Shown here: positions 12,683 through 15,210 of the stretch, one piece after another
How the letters are laid out: each line of letters opens with the position of its first letter
Position numbering within the stretch: the stretch's first letter is position 1
Assembly (NCBI GenBank): GCA_023402505.1
Contig: JAEYGD010000175.1
Location: forward strand, 1-15,210
Origin: Actinomycetes bacterium
GTDB taxonomy: Bacteria; Actinomycetota; Actinomycetes; Mycobacteriales; Micromonosporaceae
DNA: 15,210 nt
Reading direction: 5' to 3'
The notes under the pieces: model-generated
Told to the model about the DNA's origin: nothing
Seen by the model: the letters and a program-made list of their open reading frames with translations, nothing else
Databases searched by the model: none
Position numbers and translations under genes: made by a program

Positions 12683-14677
12683 TCAGCCGACGCCCGGCGC
12701 GGGACGCGCCTGCGGCTGGTGCGGCGCCGACGCCCGCTCCTGTTCGGCGGTCCAGCTCTCGGTCTCCACCGACACGACCTTCGGCTTGTCGCGGCCCCGG
12801 TCCCGGCTCCGGCCGCTGAGCGCCGCCGGGCCGTCGCCGGCACCCGGGTCCACGAGGCGTGGGCCACCCCGGCGTACGGACCGAGGGCCGCCGCCCTGGC
12901 CACTGCCCCCGGCGCCCGGCGGCATCCCACCCATCATCGGCGGCATCATCGGCGGCACCCCGTTGGTGCCCACACCGCCTCCGCCTCCGCCGCCCGGGCC
13001 GATGCTGGTGGCGACGGGGGTGACGGTCGCGGGCTCCAACGGGGTGACGTTCGCGGTGGGCAGGCCGGCGCCCGGATCGCCACCGATGCCGCCGCCTGGT
13101 CGTGCCCCGCCCGTGCGGCCGGGGAGCGCGACTCCGTTGCCGGGCGGCGGGGAGACCGACGGGGTGTCCACGCGCGACGGGCCCGGAAGGAGAGGGCTGG
13201 CACCGGGCAGCGTGGGGAGGCCACCCGGTGGGAGGCCGGGGACGATCGGGGTGGTCGGAAGCGCCGGGGTGCCACCGAGGCCGGGCGCCGATCCCGGCCG
13301 GTCTCCCAGGCCCGGGGTCGCGCCGGGTCCCAGCGGGTTCGCCGGGCCCGGCAGGTTCGGGGCGGCCGGACCGGGGTTGGGGGTGCCGACCCCCGGCGGC
13401 CGGTTCGGGTCGGCGTTGTCCGGCTTCTTGTCGTTACCCGGCGGGTCCAGCCCGGGGATGAAGAGTGGCCCGAGTTCGTTGCGGGGTGGCGGCGAGGTCG
13501 CGTTCGGGCGGCGCGGGCCCGGTCCCGGGCCGCCGCCAGGTCCGGCACCGGGGCCAGCCCTCGGGCCAGCCGCGGGGCCGGCGCCGGGGCCACCGCCGGG
13601 GCCGGTGCCCGGGCCGGCGTCGAGGTTCCTGGCCGCTCCCTCCATCATCATCCCCGCGTAGTCCCCGGGCGTCTCCCACCTCGTGTTCCGCACGAGCGCG
13701 TCGGTGAGGTTCTTGGCGGCCGTCCGCATCTGGTCGGTGTAGAACAATGTCCACTCGCGCTCGGTGGAGGCGACGATGGCGTCGGGATATCGTCGTTTGT
13801 AGTCCGCCAGCAGGCTCATGGCCTCCTGGTAGTCACCGCCGATGCGCTGCGCCTCGGCCCTGGCGTTGCCGAGGGCGTCGGCATTGTTCCGGGTGGCGGC
13901 CGCCAGTTCGACCAGGTGCGTGGCCCAGGTGTGCATCGAGGACGCCGTCTGCTCGACGAGCGCGGAGTACTGCTCGGCGGCGATCCCCCGCCACGAGCCG
14001 TTGCCCTCCTCGATGAGGCTGTCCTTGTACTTCCTGAGCGCGTTCGAGAAGGTGACCAGTTGCACCGCCAGGTCGGCGATCCGGCCGGCGACGTGACCCG
14101 CCGGCTCCGGCTGCAGCGCGGTGAGAAGCGTCCAGATGTCCTCGATCGGCAGCGAGTCCCACTGGGATTCGACCGGCGCACCCCGCGGCGCGAAGGAGGT
14201 CCTCTTTCGCACCTCGTCACTGATCCCGTTGTTGACCACCTCCTGGTGGCGGTAGTGGGGATCCTTCCTGACGAACGTGTCCTCGGTGTAGGTGATGCCC
14301 ATCTTGCTGAGCGAAGCCACGTCGATCTTGTTCAGTTGGTCCTGCGACCAGCTCTCCCGGGTTTCATAGGCCTCCGCCGCGAGGTCGAGCGCCTTCCGGT
14401 AGGAGTCGAGACCCGCCTGGACGACGGCGAGGTAGCCGATGATGCCGCTCTTCCGCTGCCCCAACCAGGTCTGCAGGGAGTCGGAGAACCAGCCCACCTC
14501 GGAGATCGGCGGATAGGACTTGATCGCCTCAGCCGCCGGGAGCAGACCTCCGTACGGTCCGGCGCCGAGGAGTACGTCCATCTCCTTCGCGAATTCCGTT
14601 CCCACGTGCTTCCCGATCTGGGATGCCGTGGCACGCAGGCTCTCGATCTGCGCATCCAGCGAAATTGGTTCACCCAT
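12683..14677 (-). CDS. WXG100/PPE-like type VII secretion protein with Gly/Pro-rich tail
   Basis: A 664-residue putative ESX substrate. Residues 1 to about 350 are helical and contain a WxG turn (SWRGIAAEQY, Trp229-Gly231) flanked by long helices, the mark of the WXG100 helical hairpin; a first helical block (5-110) may be a second such unit. From about 352 the chain is Gly/Pro-rich, with tandem GP repeats, and ends with a short conserved-looking stretch around Trp642 (VVSVETESWTAEQE). There is no signal peptide, as expected for this route. I see no clear YxxxD/E signal right after the WxG hairpin. The ATG at 14677 is preceded by AAGGCGG. It overlaps the upstream gene's stop by 8 nt, showing translational coupling. 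The likely partner is that upstream protein; secretion is inferred from family, not shown. It could be an EspI- or PPE-like export component. Confidence 0.85.
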   Translation of the reverse strand: MGEPISLDAQIESLRATASQIGKHVGTEFAKEMDVLLGAGPYGGLLPAAEAIKSYPPISEVGWFSDSLQTWLGQRKSGIIGYLAVVQAGLDSYRKALDLAAEAYETRESWSQDQLNKIDVASLSKMGITYTEDTFVRKDPHYRHQEVVNNGISDEVRKRTSFAPRGAPVESQWDSLPIEDIWTLLTALQPEPAGHVAGRIADLAVQLVTFSNALRKYKDSLIEEGNGSWRGIAAEQYSALVEQTASSMHTWATHLVELAAATRNNADALGNARAEAQRIGGDYQEAMSLLADYKRRYPDAIVASTEREWTLFYTDQMRTAAKNLTDALVRNTRWETPGDYAGMMMEGAARNLDAGPGTGPGGGPGAGPAAGPRAGPGAGPGGGPGPGPRRPNATSPPPRNELGPLFIPGLDPPGNDKKPDNADPNRPPGVGTPNPGPAAPNLPGPANPLGPGATPGLGDRPGSAPGLGGTPALPTTPIVPGLPPGGLPTLPGASPLLPGPSRVDTPSVSPPPGNGVALPGRTGGARPGGGIGGDPGAGLPTANVTPLEPATVTPVATSIGPGGGGGGGVGTNGVPPMMPPMMGGMPPGAGGSGQGGGPRSVRRGGPRLVDPGAGDGPAALSGRSRDRGRDKPKVVSVETESWTAEQERASAPHQPQARPAPGVG
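13515..13615 (-). repeat. Gly-Pro tandem repeat in the WXG protein
   Basis: The segment encodes short GP-type repeats (GTGPGGGPGAGP and variants, about residues 354-388) in the WXG protein's tail. At DNA level it is built from GGGGCC-like units with a period near 6-12 bp and may vary in copy number between strains. Confidence 0.75.
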
Positions 14678-15210
14678 GGGTGCCGCCTTGCGGGTGTGGT
14701 GTCCGGTCGGGCCGCCGCCCGGCGTCTGCCTCGAAAGTGGCCCCGGTCGTGGCGGGCGGCGGATTGACTGCGGTGCTCGGCTCGGCCGTGTCCCGGCGGC
14801 CGGGACGTGACCGCAGGACCCGGGGCGGGTCGGCCGGCGGTTGGGCCGGTAGGGCCCGGGTGCCGCTCGCGCGCCCGGAGAGGCAACTCTCGCCGGCCGC
14901 CCCGGGCCGGCCGGCGGACGAGCGTGCGGGTGCGGCCGGCTGCGGCCCCGCGCGGCCGACCAGACCGGGCGGCATCGGCAGGATCCCGTCGTTCTCCCGT
15001 GACGCCGGTAGCTGCGGCGACCGGGCACCGAGGGTCGGCTGCCGGGTCGCCGCGCTGTCCGGAGCGAGGTGGCGTACCGGCGGGTCCCGGTCGGGTGTCC
15101 GGCCGAGCGCCGGCACACCGCGGCCGGAGCCCGGGGGGCCGGAGACTGCCGGCGCCACACCGCCCGGGCCGGTGCCCAGTACGCCGCCCGGCCCGAGCAG
15201 ACCACCGGGC
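14670..15210 (-). CDS. C-terminal part of a Gly/Pro-rich protein (incomplete)
   Basis: The 3' end of a leftward gene that continues beyond the window; about 179 residues are visible before the stop at 14670. It starts in frame with GGLLGPGGVLGTGPGGVAP, then a Pro/Arg/Gly-rich chain with SRENDGILPMPPG, and ends PQGGTHG. This is similar in composition to the tail of the WXG protein downstream. Support for coding: the stop overlaps the next start by 8 nt (ATGGGTGA arrangement), a typical operon join, and the open frame reaches the window edge. A GTG near 15158 could be read as an internal start but is not needed. By context it is probably another WXG100/PPE-like secretion protein, but the diagnostic N-terminus is outside the window, so family is inference. 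Confidence 0.65.
   Translation of the reverse strand, partial: PGGLLGPGGVLGTGPGGVAPAVSGPPGSGRGVPALGRTPDRDPPVRHLAPDSAATRQPTLGARSPQLPASRENDGILPMPPGLVGRAGPQPAAPARSSAGRPGAAGESCLSGRASGTRALPAQPPADPPRVLRSRPGRRDTAEPSTAVNPPPATTGATFEADAGRRPDRTPHPQGGTHG

Noticed and set aside
13515..13615. CRISPR-like or minisatellite array.
   Set aside because: The repeat is coding Gly-Pro low complexity with no unique spacers.
12719..14767. Long open reading frame on the plus strand antisense to the WXG gene (682 codons).
   Set aside because: It is the mirror of a Gly/Pro-rich gene, is very Arg/Gly-rich, has no ribosome site or recognisable domain, and overlaps a gene with clear WxG and helical content.

Overview
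The window is very GC-rich, with G/C-biased third codon positions, Shine-Dalgarno sites of the GAGGAG type and several GTG starts. Together with two actinobacterial-type ECF sigma factors, a bacterial Ku and type VII (ESX/WXG100) secretion genes, this points to a high-GC actinomycete. The protein flavour suggests a Micromonosporaceae-like organism; that genus-level view is inference. I saw no tRNA, rRNA, CRISPR array or transposase.

Layout. 1-509: a 26-C homopolymer with adjoining G/C runs, then a leftward four-helix membrane protein (DUF6069). 726-1325: leftward Nudix hydrolase. 1628-2839: rightward cytochrome P450 (CYP105-like), converging through a perfect 16-bp bidirectional terminator on a leftward TIM-barrel glycosidase-like protein (2914-4020). 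4281-5033: rightward SDR oxidoreductase, divergent from the TIM-barrel gene and convergent with a leftward DUF1579-like protein (5182-5667), separated from it by three stacked hairpins. 6027-7073: rightward SigG-like ECF sigma factor with a fused SnoaL-like domain, convergent with a leftward class-I O-methyltransferase (7114-7800). 7998-8765: Ku, followed by a YCII-like protein (8865-9419) and a SigC-like ECF sigma factor (9486-10049).

10190-15210 is the most interesting part. A zinc-ribbon/single-TM/FN3-like protein overlaps by ATGA with a protein that joins a right-handed beta-helix to a CbxX/EccA-type AAA+ ATPase. These converge, across a short hairpin, on a leftward operon encoding a 664-residue WXG-motif protein with a long Gly/Pro-rich tail and, upstream and overlapping by 8 nt, the C-terminal part of a second Gly/Pro-rich protein that runs off the window. 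I read this as the edge of a type VII secretion locus in which the usual TPR domain of EccA is replaced by a beta-helix (inference).

Other notable points: an exact 22-bp sequence shared by two divergent intergenic regions (4182-4203 and 7886-7907); a tandem 11-residue repeat in the YCII protein where the DGPF loop is expected; and no zinc-finger anti-sigma gene beside the SigC-like gene. The genes from 1 to 10049 look like ordinary accessory chromosome content, with several single-gene units bounded by strong hairpins rather than one pathway.
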